Source: Spirochaetales bacterium Spiro_10 | GTDB lineage: Bacteria > Spirochaetota > Spirochaetia > Treponematales > Treponemataceae | Reading direction: 5' to 3' | DNA: 64,000 nt | Assembly (NCBI GenBank): GCA_001604405.1 | Contig: LVBL01000041.1 | Location: forward strand, 1-64,000 | Shown: in pieces, positions 53,358-63,847 of the stretch | Position numbering within the stretch: the first letter of the stretch is position 1 | Layout of the letters: every line of letters starts with the position of its first letter | Program-made: the position numbers and the translations under genes | Notes under the pieces: model-generated | What the model was told of the DNA's origin: nothing | The model's input: the letters and a program-made list of their open reading frames with translations, nothing else | The model's database searches: none

Positions 53358-53984
53358 CTACTCAAGGACGGGGAACTCGGAGCGGACGCGCATGACCATG
53401 TCGTACTGTTCGCGCACCTGTTCCATCGCCTCGGTGTCGATCTCCGAAGCCGCGTCCGCCAGGGCGGCTTGCTGCTCCTCGATGCTCGCCTCTATGGCCG
53501 CGCGCTGTTCGTCGTCAAGGCCCTCGAGCTCCTCCATGTCTATGTCCGCAAGCTCCGCCTGCGACGACTCGAAGGACGAGGCGATCACGCTGCCGATGCC
53601 CTGGGTACGAACGGCGAAGATGGCGATGGCGGCCTTGTTGAAATCATCGAAGCTGTAGCTCGTCTCCGATTCTATCGTCTTTTTCAGGTTGATCCCCGCT
53701 TCCATCGCCTCGACGGCCGCGCTGTAGGGTATCTCGAAATGGACGGTCGGGTACTTCTTCATGAGCCGGTCAACGGCGCGGTAGAAATCACGCACCTCGC
53801 CCTCGCTCATGTCGAAACTCGCGGGATCATAGGATTCGTCCTGGTTCCCCATTTCCTCGTAGGCCTCGGCCGTCTCGGTAATATTGGAAAGATTCTCGCC
53901 CATCGACTTCAGCGCCTTTATCTTGCTGCACGACACGGCCAGGATAACCAGCAAAACGATAACTGCAACACGCGCAAACTTCAT
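53358..53984 (-). CDS. Helical lipoprotein of unknown function
   Basis: A 208-residue lipoprotein: signal peptide and lipobox LAVSC (Cys near 19), then a highly acidic, helical sequence ending in a long Glu-rich coiled coil (about 135-195). No family is recognised. The start at 53984 follows AAAGGAGC. Transcribed alone with a strong terminator; likely periplasmic or outer-membrane associated. Confidence 0.7.
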   Translation of the reverse strand: MKFARVAVIVLLVILAVSCSKIKALKSMGENLSNITETAEAYEEMGNQDESYDPASFDMSEGEVRDFYRAVDRLMKKYPTVHFEIPYSAAVEAMEAGINLKKTIESETSYSFDDFNKAAIAIFAVRTQGIGSVIASSFESSQAELADIDMEELEGLDDEQRAAIEASIEEQQAALADAASEIDTEAMEQVREQYDMVMRVRSEFPVLE

Positions 53985-54056
53985 GTAATGCTCCTTTTTT
54001 GGAAGTCTTCTTCCACGTAAAGTATACCGCACCGGGCGGTTTTTGCCAGCGCTCCC

Positions 54057-54563
54057 CTATAAAAGCGAGAACGCGCGTTCCAGAATCGGCGCGAGTTCCC
54101 TGGCGCGGGAAACGGCGGGCAACGAAGGCGCCCGTTCTATGTACTCCCTCATCCGGTCGCTGAAGGCCCGGTTAAGTCCGTTACCGGGTCCGAAGGAAAC
54201 AGTCCCGTCGCAGGTATTAAGGATGAAAAAGCGGTTGCGCAGGACACCCCTTCGCCGATGCTCCGGGGTATCGAACAGCTCGTAGAGGTATATCCCCCCG
54301 GAGGGGGAACTGACGAGCCAGGAACACCGAACGCGCGCGATCCTCTGGCCGGGGACGTTCGCGACGGCGGACACAAGTGAGGCGGACATCTCGTCAAACC
54401 GGATCTCTGCCGTTTTGAGCCACGCAAGGACGCGCACGGTTACGGTCCATGATCCGGTAAGGGAGTTCCTCTTGCGGGATGTCTCCCGAAACGAGAGGTT
54501 GTAGGACGGGCATCGGGTTACCGAAATCCCGGAAAACCATTCTTCGATCAACGGTCCAAACAT
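54057..54563 (-). CDS. Hypothetical protein
   Basis: A 168-residue protein with no recognised family. It has a mixed alpha/beta pattern, a central region RCSWLVSSPSGGIYLYELFDTPEHRRRG and a basic C-terminus; no signal peptide, membrane helix or metal motif. The ATG at 54563 is taken because the upstream in-frame extension overlaps the divergent promoter zone. Divergent from the serine hydrolase. Confidence 0.5.
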   Translation of the reverse strand: MFGPLIEEWFSGISVTRCPSYNLSFRETSRKRNSLTGSWTVTVRVLAWLKTAEIRFDEMSASLVSAVANVPGQRIARVRCSWLVSSPSGGIYLYELFDTPEHRRRGVLRNRFFILNTCDGTVSFGPGNGLNRAFSDRMREYIERAPSLPAVSRARELAPILERAFSLL

Positions 54564-54633
54564 GGGGACAGTATAGCACGTCAATGTTCCAAAACGGTAA
54601 ACCGCGTGGTACAATTGCGAAAAGGAGCAATCC

Positions 54634-56259
54634 ATGAACCGAAAAATGTCATCGCGCGCACGGACCCGTATGTACGCATACGCGCCTCTTGCGCTCGTCC
54701 TGCTCGTATCGGCGCTGTCTTCCTGCGCCGGAAAACCGGAACGCGACTACTGGCCGACGGAGTCCTGGCGACGGGCCAGCCCCGAGAGCGTCGGCTTCGA
54801 CTCGGAAAAACTCCTTGCGGCCCTCCGATCGCAGGACCTGGCCGCGATTGGCCTTGATTCGCTGATCGTAATCCGGAACGGATACATCGTGGCCGAGGCG
54901 TACCGGTACCCGAACGCGCCCGATACCCCGCATAACGTCAACTCCGTAACCAAGAGCTGTGTCTCGACCGTGTTCGGCATCGCGCGGGACAGGGGCCTCG
55001 TCGGCAACAGCGGAAAACGCGTGTTGGACTTTTTCCCCGAGTATGCGGAACACGAAACCGACGCCCGCAAGAAACGGCTCACGACCGGCGACGTCCTTAC
55101 CATGCGGACCGGACAGAACTGGAACGAGAACACCACGCCGAACATGGTTAACTCCATGGATGCCATGATAGCCTCGGACAACTGGCTGACGTACGTCCTC
55201 GACACCCCGATGATGATGCCCGGCGGCGTCGCCTTCGACTACAATACGGGCGCCTCGCATATACTCACGTCAATCCTGCAGCGCGTCACGGGCGACGCGG
55301 AGGGCTTCGCGCGCGAGGCCCTCTTCGAGCCGATCGGGATATCAGGCTACCGCTGGAAAAAGGACCCGCAGGGGATACCCGCGGGTGGGTACGGGCTATC
55401 CCTGAAAAGCGAGGACATGGCGCGTCTGGGCTTTCTCATGCTCAACGGCGGACTGTGGGACAGCAGGCGGATAGTTTCGGAGAAATGGGTACGCGAGGCG
55501 ACGAAGGCCCATACGACAACCCGGGGCTCGTTCAACTCTTCATGGGAATACGGCTACCAGTGGTGGATCGATCCATCAAGGCGAAGCTTCTCGGCCCAGG
55601 GCTACGCGGGGCAATACATTTTCGTGGTGCCGGATATCGACCTCGTCGTCGTGACGACGGCAAACGCCGATTTCAGCCGGACCCACGAAGTCATGGGCCT
55701 GGCCATGGGGGCTCTGCCAGGAGCAATCGTCTCCAACGGGGCGCTTCCCGAAAACGAGAAGGCGGCCCGGGAACTCGCGGACTTCTGCGCCTCCCTCGGA
55801 CAGCCTCCCGAGCCGAAAGACGTCACGCTCCCCGCGCGGTACTCGCGCGCGGCGCTCGCGACTCCCGCGCGAATCGCCTTCGAACCGAACGAGGCGGGCC
55901 TCGTGACCGGCACGCTCGCGCGCGCCGACGACGGATCGCTCGCGTTCGGCTACGAGTTCGCCGGAAAGGACGGCTCGAGAATCCGGGTTTCCCTCATCGC
56001 GGGTACAGACGGGCGGTTCCGCACGAGCGAGACGGCCTTACCCGAGGCCTGGTATCAATTCGGTTTCGAGAAGATCCCGGTCGCGTGCAGGGTCATCAAG
56101 TCCGAGGGAGACTCGGTCGCGATCGAAACGGTCGTAACGGGTTCCACCGTCGGGCCCTACGTCGACTGGATCACGCTCGAGGGTGACCGCGTCACCGTGT
56201 CGCGCACGGAACGGCGGTCACGGCAGGCGACAGTCGCGAAGGGAACCGTCGTCCGGTAA
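54634..56259 (+). CDS. Serine hydrolase lipoprotein, beta-lactamase/class C fold
   Basis: A 541-residue exported protein. Signal peptide with lipobox ALSSC (Cys near 31), then a serine beta-lactamase-type domain (about 50-370) with the SxxK motif SVTK near 107, a YNTG motif near 205 (Tyr of YxN type) and QGYAGQY near 326. The C-terminal part (about 410-541) is an additional beta-rich domain. The family includes esterases, D-aminopeptidases and penicillin-binding-like hydrolases; true beta-lactamase activity is less likely. AAAGGAG lies upstream. Confidence 0.85.
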   Translation: MNRKMSSRARTRMYAYAPLALVLLVSALSSCAGKPERDYWPTESWRRASPESVGFDSEKLLAALRSQDLAAIGLDSLIVIRNGYIVAEAYRYPNAPDTPHNVNSVTKSCVSTVFGIARDRGLVGNSGKRVLDFFPEYAEHETDARKKRLTTGDVLTMRTGQNWNENTTPNMVNSMDAMIASDNWLTYVLDTPMMMPGGVAFDYNTGASHILTSILQRVTGDAEGFAREALFEPIGISGYRWKKDPQGIPAGGYGLSLKSEDMARLGFLMLNGGLWDSRRIVSEKWVREATKAHTTTRGSFNSSWEYGYQWWIDPSRRSFSAQGYAGQYIFVVPDIDLVVVTTANADFSRTHEVMGLAMGALPGAIVSNGALPENEKAARELADFCASLGQPPEPKDVTLPARYSRAALATPARIAFEPNEAGLVTGTLARADDGSLAFGYEFAGKDGSRIRVSLIAGTDGRFRTSETALPEAWYQFGFEKIPVACRVIKSEGDSVAIETVVTGSTVGPYVDWITLEGDRVTVSRTERRSRQATVAKGTVVR

Positions 56260-56315
56260 GCCGTCAGAGCCGTCGACGGTCCGACACGGCCCGCTGTCCG
56301 CGCCGGACCACGCCC

Positions 56316-57314
56316 CTACCGCGCGTAGAAGGGCGCGTACCGCGCGGCGACGAGGATCGCCTCCGCCATGCTGACCGCGCTCGCGATCCCCTTGCCGGCG
56401 ATGTCCATCGCCGTTCCGTGATCGACGCTCGTCCTGAGGATGGGCATTCCCCCGGTTACGGCGATGGTACGCTCGAAATCGAAGGTCTTCGTCGCGATGT
56501 GGCCCTGATCGTGATAGAGCGACAGCACCGAGTTGTACCGTCCCTGCAGGGCGAGGTGAAACACCGAGTCCGCCCCGACGGGGCCCTCCACGTCGAATCC
56601 CTCCCGGCGCAAGGCCTCGACGGCCGGGGCAACCTCGTCAACCTCCTCCGTCCCGAAAAGTCCGTGCTCGCCCGAGTGGGGGTTGAGCCCCGCGATGGCC
56701 ATCGTGCCCGAGCTGACCCCGAGCGAGGTAAGCATGGCGAGCGAACGGCGCACGTAGTCGACGATCCGGTCGCGCTTCACCATGTCGCAGGCCCTGCGGA
56801 GCGAGACGTGCCGCGACAGGAAGAACACCCTGAGGGACCTGACCTCGAACATAGTCAGGGGATCGGCCGTGCCGGTAAGCGCGCCGAAGATCTCGGTATG
56901 CCCGATGAACTCGACACCGGCCGCCTTCAGGGCTTCCTTGTGTATCGGAGCTGTCGCGACGGCGTCTACCGAGCGGCTCAGGGCAAGGGCGACGCTTTTC
57001 TCTATGTATTGATAGGCGGCCCGGCCGCACATCCCGCTCACCTCGCCCGGCCTGAAGGAGGCCCCGTCCACGTTATCGAGATCGATGAGGTTGAGCGTTC
57101 CCGGCGACCAGTCGCCCTCGGCGGGATCCGCCACCGGCCTGAGCCGCAGGGAGCTCCCGGTTTGGCCGATCGCGAGCGAAAGCGTCCTCCGGTCACCTAT
57201 GACGACGACGCGGGCGGCCTCGCGAACGGCCTTGTCGGCCAGGGCCTTGACGACGATCTCCGGCCCGATTCCCGCCGGGTCCCCGATCGGCACGGCTATT
57301 AAGGGTCGATCCAT
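56316..57314 (-). CDS. pdxA: 4-hydroxythreonine-4-phosphate dehydrogenase (PdxA family)
   Basis: A 332-residue NAD(P)-dependent enzyme of vitamin B6 synthesis or, in the PdxA2 subgroup, of four-carbon sugar acid catabolism. Motifs: [12 protein letters not shown] near 11, the GHTEIFG segment with metal His, [16 protein letters not shown], and [11 protein letters not shown] with metal His. The start at 57314 is used; upstream residues of the longer frame are not typical. No pdxJ or other B6 gene is adjacent, so PdxA versus PdxA2 is not decided. Confidence 0.88.
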   Translation of the reverse strand: MDRPLIAVPIGDPAGIGPEIVVKALADKAVREAARVVVIGDRRTLSLAIGQTGSSLRLRPVADPAEGDWSPGTLNLIDLDNVDGASFRPGEVSGMCGRAAYQYIEKSVALALSRSVDAVATAPIHKEALKAAGVEFIGHTEIFGALTGTADPLTMFEVRSLRVFFLSRHVSLRRACDMVKRDRIVDYVRRSLAMLTSLGVSSGTMAIAGLNPHSGEHGLFGTEEVDEVAPAVEALRREGFDVEGPVGADSVFHLALQGRYNSVLSLYHDQGHIATKTFDFERTIAVTGGMPILRTSVDHGTAMDIAGKGIASAVSMAEAILVAARYAPFYAR

Positions 57315-57360
57315 GCAATTCCTCCCCGAAAGCGCCGCCATACGGCCGCTTCGCGATTAC

Positions 57361-57389
57361 AGTGTAACCCACCTCGAAAGTTGTGAAAA
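57361..57389 (-). promoter_or_regulatory. Candidate pdxA promoter
   Basis: Minus strand: -35 TTTTCA (57389-57384), 17-bp spacer, -10 TACACT (57366-57361). It overlaps the divergent glgP promoter -35. Confidence 0.45.
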
Positions 57390-57410
57390 CACGTCGGGGG
57401 ACACTATACT
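57381..57410 (+). promoter_or_regulatory. Candidate glgP promoter
   Basis: -35 TTGTGA (57381-57386), 18-bp spacer, -10 TATACT (57405-57410), 38 nt before the start codon. Confidence 0.5.
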
Positions 57411-57448
57411 TTCAGGAAAGACCGCTTTGGGCAATAAAGGGGTAGATC

Positions 57449-59944
<2,496 letters not shown>

Positions 59945-59999
59945 CGGGGACGATTTCGGCAAATTTGGTGCAAATTCGGCGAATTTCTTCGAAAACCCC

Positions 60000-60053
60000 T
60001 TGTCATTGAGTATCGTTTTGGATACAGTGGCAAACGATTGCGCAAACGTTTGC
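60000..60053 (+). promoter_or_regulatory. LacI-type tandem operator and promoter of the MATE-lacI operon
   Basis: -35 TTGTCA (60000-60005), 17-bp spacer, -10 TACAGT (60023-60028). Directly after it, two 12-bp sites in tandem: GCAAACGATTGC (60030-60041) and GCAAACGTTTGC (60042-60053, a perfect palindrome). The spacing covers the start of transcription, so repression by LacI-family protein is likely. Confidence 0.75.
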
Positions 60054-60077
60054 TATTCGTTGCGCCGAGGAGAAACC

Positions 60078-61433
60078 ATGAAAAACGATCACACCTACCG
60101 CTCTCTGCTTCGTATCGGATTACCCATACTGGCGAGCATGTGCGTTAGCCAGGTTCAGATGATTACCGACCAGGCCTTCCTCGGTCACGCATCCCCCGAA
60201 TACCTCGCCGCGGTCGGCAACGCGGGTTACACGATATGGACGACCATCTCCTTTCTCTTCGCCCTCGGTACGGGAACGGCCATCCTCGTGAGCCAAAAAC
60301 TCGGGGAAAAGCGGCATGACCAGGCCGAGGAGATCGCCGGGTCAACCTTCGTCTACTCGAGCTTTTTCGCCCTTATCGTGTTTTTGGCCTGGTTTTTCGG
60401 CAACCGCCAGATATTCATGGCGATGGGCCTCAAGGACCCGATCCTCTCCCACGCGGCCCTCTACGCCAAGGTCGTGACCTCCGGCATCGTCCTGACGGGC
60501 TTCACCTCGGCGTCCAACGCGATTTACAACGGAACCGGATACACGAGGCCGCTCATGATCACCTCGATACTCCGGGCGGCCATCAACATCGCGCTTGACT
60601 GGCTGCTCATCTTCGGGCACTTCGGTTTCCCGAGACTCGGCATACTCGGCGCGGCCGTCGCGACCCTTATCGCGGACATCGTGGGAAGCGGCTACACCGT
60701 AAGCCGGGCCTTTTCGCGCGCCCTTCCGCTCAGGATGTCGCTTCGGGCGATACGCAGGGCAAACCTCAGGAACTACCTTTCGGTCATAAAAGTCGGCGTC
60801 CCCGCGAGTCTCGAGGAGTTCTCGTGGAATGCCGGCAATATCCTGCTCATCAGGTTCCTGAACCAGGTCGATTCCATGGCGGCGGGCATCTACACGATCA
60901 TCATGGCGGTGACGCTCATCCCGGCGCTCGTGTTCACGGCCGTCGGCAACGCGGCGATGACCCTCTCGGGCAGGCGAACCGGCGAGGGGCGTCCCGAGGA
61001 GATATCGCATACCGGTAAGGCGGCGCTTACCATGAGCGCGGTCGTCGCGGTCGCCTTCGCCCTTGCCTTCTCGCTCGCTCCGGACGTCTTCGTCGGCCTG
61101 TTCACCAAGGATGGCGGCATCATGAGCCAGACCGGACGGCTCCTCCTTATCTGCTCCGTCACCCTCTTCCCGCGCGCCGCCAACATAATCTACGGCGGCA
61201 ATATACGCGGCATGGGCGATACCAGATGGATGTTCGGGACGCAGGCCTTCGGCACGACCTTCGTCGTTCTCGCCGCCTGGATCCTTATCTTCAAGCTCGG
61301 CTTCGGGATAACCGGCCTCTTCATCGCGGTGTTCCTGGACGAGACGATCAGGGCCTTCCTGAACGGCCACCGCTTTTACGCGAGCGTCAGGCGGCGGGTC
61401 CGCGAGATAGAGGTTACGCGGGGAGCGGCCTGA
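60078..61433 (+). CDS. MATE-family efflux transporter
   Basis: A 451-residue membrane protein with twelve hydrophobic segments in two homologous halves (RSLLRIGLPILASMCVSQVQMITDQAFLGHASPEYLAAVGNAGYTI; later LSVIKVGVPASLEEFSWNAGNILLIRFL). Exports cationic compounds using a Na+ or proton gradient. The start at 60078 has GAGGAGAAACC before it. It is the first gene of an operon whose second gene is a LacI-type regulator 2 nt after its stop. Confidence 0.93.
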   Translation: MKNDHTYRSLLRIGLPILASMCVSQVQMITDQAFLGHASPEYLAAVGNAGYTIWTTISFLFALGTGTAILVSQKLGEKRHDQAEEIAGSTFVYSSFFALIVFLAWFFGNRQIFMAMGLKDPILSHAALYAKVVTSGIVLTGFTSASNAIYNGTGYTRPLMITSILRAAINIALDWLLIFGHFGFPRLGILGAAVATLIADIVGSGYTVSRAFSRALPLRMSLRAIRRANLRNYLSVIKVGVPASLEEFSWNAGNILLIRFLNQVDSMAAGIYTIIMAVTLIPALVFTAVGNAAMTLSGRRTGEGRPEEISHTGKAALTMSAVVAVAFALAFSLAPDVFVGLFTKDGGIMSQTGRLLLICSVTLFPRAANIIYGGNIRGMGDTRWMFGTQAFGTTFVVLAAWILIFKLGFGITGLFIAVFLDETIRAFLNGHRFYASVRRRVREIEVTRGAA

Positions 61434-61435
61434 TC

Positions 61436-62491
61436 ATGGCAACGCTCAAGGACGTAGCCGCGCGCGCCGGGGTATCGTACACGACCGTCTCGCACGTCAT
61501 CAACGGAACGAGGACGGTCGCGGAAGAAACGAGGGAGCGCGTCGAACGCGCGATCCGGGAGCTTGCCTTCCGCCCGAACATGGCCGCGAAGGCCCTCCGC
61601 ACGGGCGAGACCGCGACGGTGGGCGTCGTCAGCATCTCGGGGAACGACCTCTATTTCGCCGAGGTGCTCCACGGCGTACAGGAGCGGGCATGGAACGGAC
61701 GCTTCGGCGTCCTCATCTCCTACTCGGAGCTGACCGATTGCTGTCCCGAACACTGGAGCGACGGGTATTACGCCGATATCTGCGACCGCGAGCGCGGGCA
61801 TCTCGAGGGCTTCGCCGACAAGGGCGTTCAGGGCGTCATCGTGAATTCCCTGCAGGAAGACGCGGAGCTCGAGGAGCAGCTTCGCTCGCTCAACCTGCCC
61901 GCCGTGCTCTTTCAGCGCCTCGTGAAGGGTCCGTCCTGGGACAACTTCGTATGCGACGACTATCTGGGAACCTCCCAGGCGATGGAACGGCTCATCTCGC
62001 TCGGGCACCGGCGCATCGCCCTTGTCGAGGGTTTCGGGTTCGAGTCGCATACCGTGCAATTCCGCAAGCGGGCCTGGGCCGACGCGTTGACGCGCGCCGG
62101 CATCGGGGTCGACCGGACGCTCGTGCGTAACGGCCGGTACGATCCCGCCGTGTCCCTCAAAAAAACCCGCGAGCTCCTGGCTCTCTCCGATCCGCCCACC
62201 GCCATCCTCTACTATTCCGACTCGATGGCCATGGCCGGCATCCGGGCGGCCCGCGACGCCGGTTTCTCCGTGCCGGACGACCTGTCTATAATCGGATACG
62301 ACAACCTGTTCACCGACGAATATTCGGTACCGCGGCTGAGCTCCGTCAATCAGATGAGCCACCGCATCGGCCTCGAGATGATGACCCGCCTTGCGGAACG
62401 TATCGAAAACCCGGGCCTTGAACCGATCGTGCGCCGGTACCCGCAGGAGTATATCGAGCGGGAGTCGACCGCCCGGGTGCGAGTCCGCTGA
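61436..62491 (+). CDS. LacI-family transcriptional regulator
   Basis: A 351-residue regulator with the standard N-terminal helix-turn-helix (MATLKDVAARAGVSYTTVSHVING) and hinge, followed by a periplasmic-binding-like effector domain (about 60-340; VGVVSISGNDLYFAEVLHGVQ, FVCDDYLGTSQAMERLISLGHRRIA, ILYYSDSMAMAGIRAARDAG). The HTH matches a palindromic GCAAACGTTTGC-type operator, as is found twice in front of its own operon. Inducer unknown; the MATE transporter next to it suggests control of export or uptake of a sugar-like compound. Confidence 0.94.
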   Translation: MATLKDVAARAGVSYTTVSHVINGTRTVAEETRERVERAIRELAFRPNMAAKALRTGETATVGVVSISGNDLYFAEVLHGVQERAWNGRFGVLISYSELTDCCPEHWSDGYYADICDRERGHLEGFADKGVQGVIVNSLQEDAELEEQLRSLNLPAVLFQRLVKGPSWDNFVCDDYLGTSQAMERLISLGHRRIALVEGFGFESHTVQFRKRAWADALTRAGIGVDRTLVRNGRYDPAVSLKKTRELLALSDPPTAILYYSDSMAMAGIRAARDAGFSVPDDLSIIGYDNLFTDEYSVPRLSSVNQMSHRIGLEMMTRLAERIENPGLEPIVRRYPQEYIERESTARVRVR

Positions 62492-62583
62492 GTACGTAAT
62501 AATTGAAATAATGGAGATTTCTTCCTGATTTTTCCCCCGGGAAGGGATACATTTATCTATTATATCAAATCAGGGGGAAATGT

Positions 62584-62652
62584 ATGAAAAAACTGGCCGG
62601 TCTCATCTTCCTCGTACTCTTGCTGATTGTTCCGGTTTTTTTCGGTATGTAA
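62584..62652 (+). CDS. 22-residue hydrophobic peptide
   Basis: A possible membrane microprotein: M-K-K-L start, then a hydrophobic helix ending FFGM. GGGGGAAA lies 4 nt before the ATG. It is too short to assign; it could be a regulatory peptide, a type I toxin-like peptide or a chance reading frame. It is placed between lacI and the tRNA-Gly repeat mosaic, on the plus strand. Confidence 0.35.
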   Translation: MKKLAGLIFLVLLLIVPVFFGM

Positions 62653-62731
62653 CGGATGAGGGGACTCGTAGCGTAGCTTCAAACGGTCGGACCCCCGGTG
62701 CTCGCCACCGACCGGCACCGAGCTTGGGAAG
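62653..62731 (-). pseudogene. 3' half of a split tRNA-Gly copy (degenerate)
   Basis: On the minus strand, this carries CTTCCCAAGCTCG (anticodon arm) and the TCCCCTCATCCG acceptor end, both identical to the intact tRNA-Gly. Between them, the variable region is replaced by a 21-nt hairpin-forming insert (62698-62718) and the T arm has a second 21-nt insert (62665-62685). It cannot fold as a tRNA by itself. Confidence 0.6.
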
Positions 62732-62735
62732 CAAA

Positions 62736-62875
62736 GCAATCGCTTTGCAAAAAATAAAGAGAAATTACAGCGGATGAGGGGAGTCGGACCCCCGTCACGA
62801 GCTTGGGAAGCTCGGGTAATAGCCGTTATACGACATCCGCTGTAATTTCTCTACAAAGTATTGCAAAGCGATTGC
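62736..62875. repeat. 140-bp inverted-repeat unit carrying tRNA-Gly
   Basis: 15-bp terminal inverted repeats GCAATCGCTTTGCAA (62736-62750) and TTGCAAAGCGATTGC (62861-62875) and a second 19-bp pair AGAGAAATTACAGCGGATG (62758-62776) / CATCCGCTGTAATTTCTCT (62834-62852), separated by 7- and 8-nt mismatched spacers. The unit encloses a complete tRNA-Gly and sits between the two halves of another tRNA-Gly copy. Confidence 0.75.
62769..62840 (-). tRNA. tRNA-Gly (CCC)
   Basis: Cloverleaf on the minus strand: acceptor GCGGATG/CATCCGC, weak D stem GTAT/TTAC with one mismatch, anticodon stem CGAGC/GCTCG with loop TTCCCAA (anticodon CCC), T stem GGGGG/CCCCT, T loop TCCGACT, discriminator T as usual for tRNA-Gly. 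T-loop position 55 is C instead of the normal T, which is unusual. The flanks extend the acceptor stem by 12 bp, which could affect processing. Confidence 0.8.
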
Positions 62876-62877
62876 CG

Positions 62878-62901
62878 TAATAGCCGTTATACGACATCCG
62901 C
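62878..62901 (-). pseudogene. 5' half of the split tRNA-Gly copy
   Basis: Minus strand: GCGGATGTCGTATAACGGCTATTA, identical to the first 24 nt of the intact tRNA-Gly, directly downstream of the promoter at 62910-62938 and broken after the D arm by the inverted-repeat unit. Confidence 0.7.
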
Positions 62902-62909
62902 ACGGGTAC

Positions 62910-62938
62910 AATTGTGCCAATTTTACCGTCGGTTGTCA
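62910..62938 (-). promoter_or_regulatory. tRNA-Gly promoter
   Basis: Minus strand: -35 TTGACA (about 62938-62933), 17-bp spacer, -10 CACAAT, 9 nt before the split tRNA-Gly copy. Read-through would transcribe the inner tRNA as well. Apart from the small peptide frame, the split tRNA copies and this promoter, the stretch 62492-63002 shows no other gene. Confidence 0.65.
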
Positions 62939-63002
62939 ACAGCCGTCTTTCTGTTGTCGTATCAAGACCGACACGGTATAGTACCGCAACGGGAGACTCT
63001 CC

Positions 63003-63836
63003 ATGGGATTAGTTCCGCTCGACATACGAAACCCCTTCGGCGCGCCATGCTACAGCGTACCGGAAACGGAAAGCACGATGGCCGACGCGCGCGCGCTCGC
63101 CGGCGCGGGCGCTCCCTCGGGCACGGTGATCCGGGCCGACAGGCAAACGGCGGGACGCGGCCGGATACCGGGGCGCCGGTGGGAATCCGCCCGTGGAGAA
63201 AGCCTCCTTTGCACGATACTGCTCCGCATGCGGGCGCCCGCGGGCTTCACACTCCGCATCGGGCTCGCCGTATCCCGCGCGCTCGACGCCTGTCTCCCCG
63301 CCGAATCCCGAACGAAAATCAAATGGCCGAACGACGTCCTCTCGGGCGGTCCGGCGCCGGGCTCCGGCAGAAAACTTTCGGGCATCCTCTGCGAGGCCAG
63401 CGTCTCGCCCGGTTCAGCGGGTTCCGTCCTCTACGCGGGTGTTGGCGTCAATATCTCCCAAAGAGACTTCCCTGCCGAGCTTGCCGGCAAAGCGACATCG
63501 CTCGCTTGCATCCCCGGCGCACGGGTTCCCTCGGTCGACGACATGCTCGAGACGTATCTGGCGTGCCTCAAGGACGTCCTTGAAGACGAAGACTGGCGCG
63601 CGTCCGTGTCAGAGCGGCTCCTCTACCGTGGCGAGCGCGTCACCTTTCTCGCGGGAGACCCCGAGAAACGGGAAACGGTCGACGGAACGGTCGAGGGAAT
63701 CGGCGAATCGGGGGAACTCCTCCTCGCCCCCGCGCGGCCCGAGACGTTTCGCGCATCCGATTCCCAGTTCAAACCGGACGCCTCCGGGCTCATTCACCTG
63801 TGGTCAGGCGAGATTCCCTATCCCAGCTGCGTCTAG
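63003..63836 (+). CDS. birA: Biotin-[acetyl-CoA carboxylase] ligase
   Basis: Attaches biotin to carboxylase carrier domains via biotinyl-AMP. The 277-residue protein has ETESTMADARA near 21, the biotin-binding loop QTAGRGRIPGRRW near 48, KWPNDVL near 103 and GVGVNISQ near 150. It lacks the N-terminal helix-turn-helix of E. coli BirA, so it is a catalytic (group I) type without DNA-binding repressor function. The C-terminal SH3-like cap is present (about 215-260). GGGAGACTCTCC precedes the start. Confidence 0.92.
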   Translation: MGLVPLDIRNPFGAPCYSVPETESTMADARALAGAGAPSGTVIRADRQTAGRGRIPGRRWESARGESLLCTILLRMRAPAGFTLRIGLAVSRALDACLPAESRTKIKWPNDVLSGGPAPGSGRKLSGILCEASVSPGSAGSVLYAGVGVNISQRDFPAELAGKATSLACIPGARVPSVDDMLETYLACLKDVLEDEDWRASVSERLLYRGERVTFLAGDPEKRETVDGTVEGIGESGELLLAPARPETFRASDSQFKPDASGLIHLWSGEIPYPSCV

Positions 63837-63847
63837 CAAGGCGACGG

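Noticed and set aside
54634-56259. Antibiotic resistance beta-lactamase
   Set aside because: The SxxK motif is present but the protein has an extra C-terminal domain and lacks the KTG box; esterase or peptidase activity is more likely.
62640-62910. CRISPR array or phage attachment site at the tRNA-Gly repeats
   Set aside because: Repeats are inverted and unequal, there are no regular spacers and no integrase or cas gene nearby.
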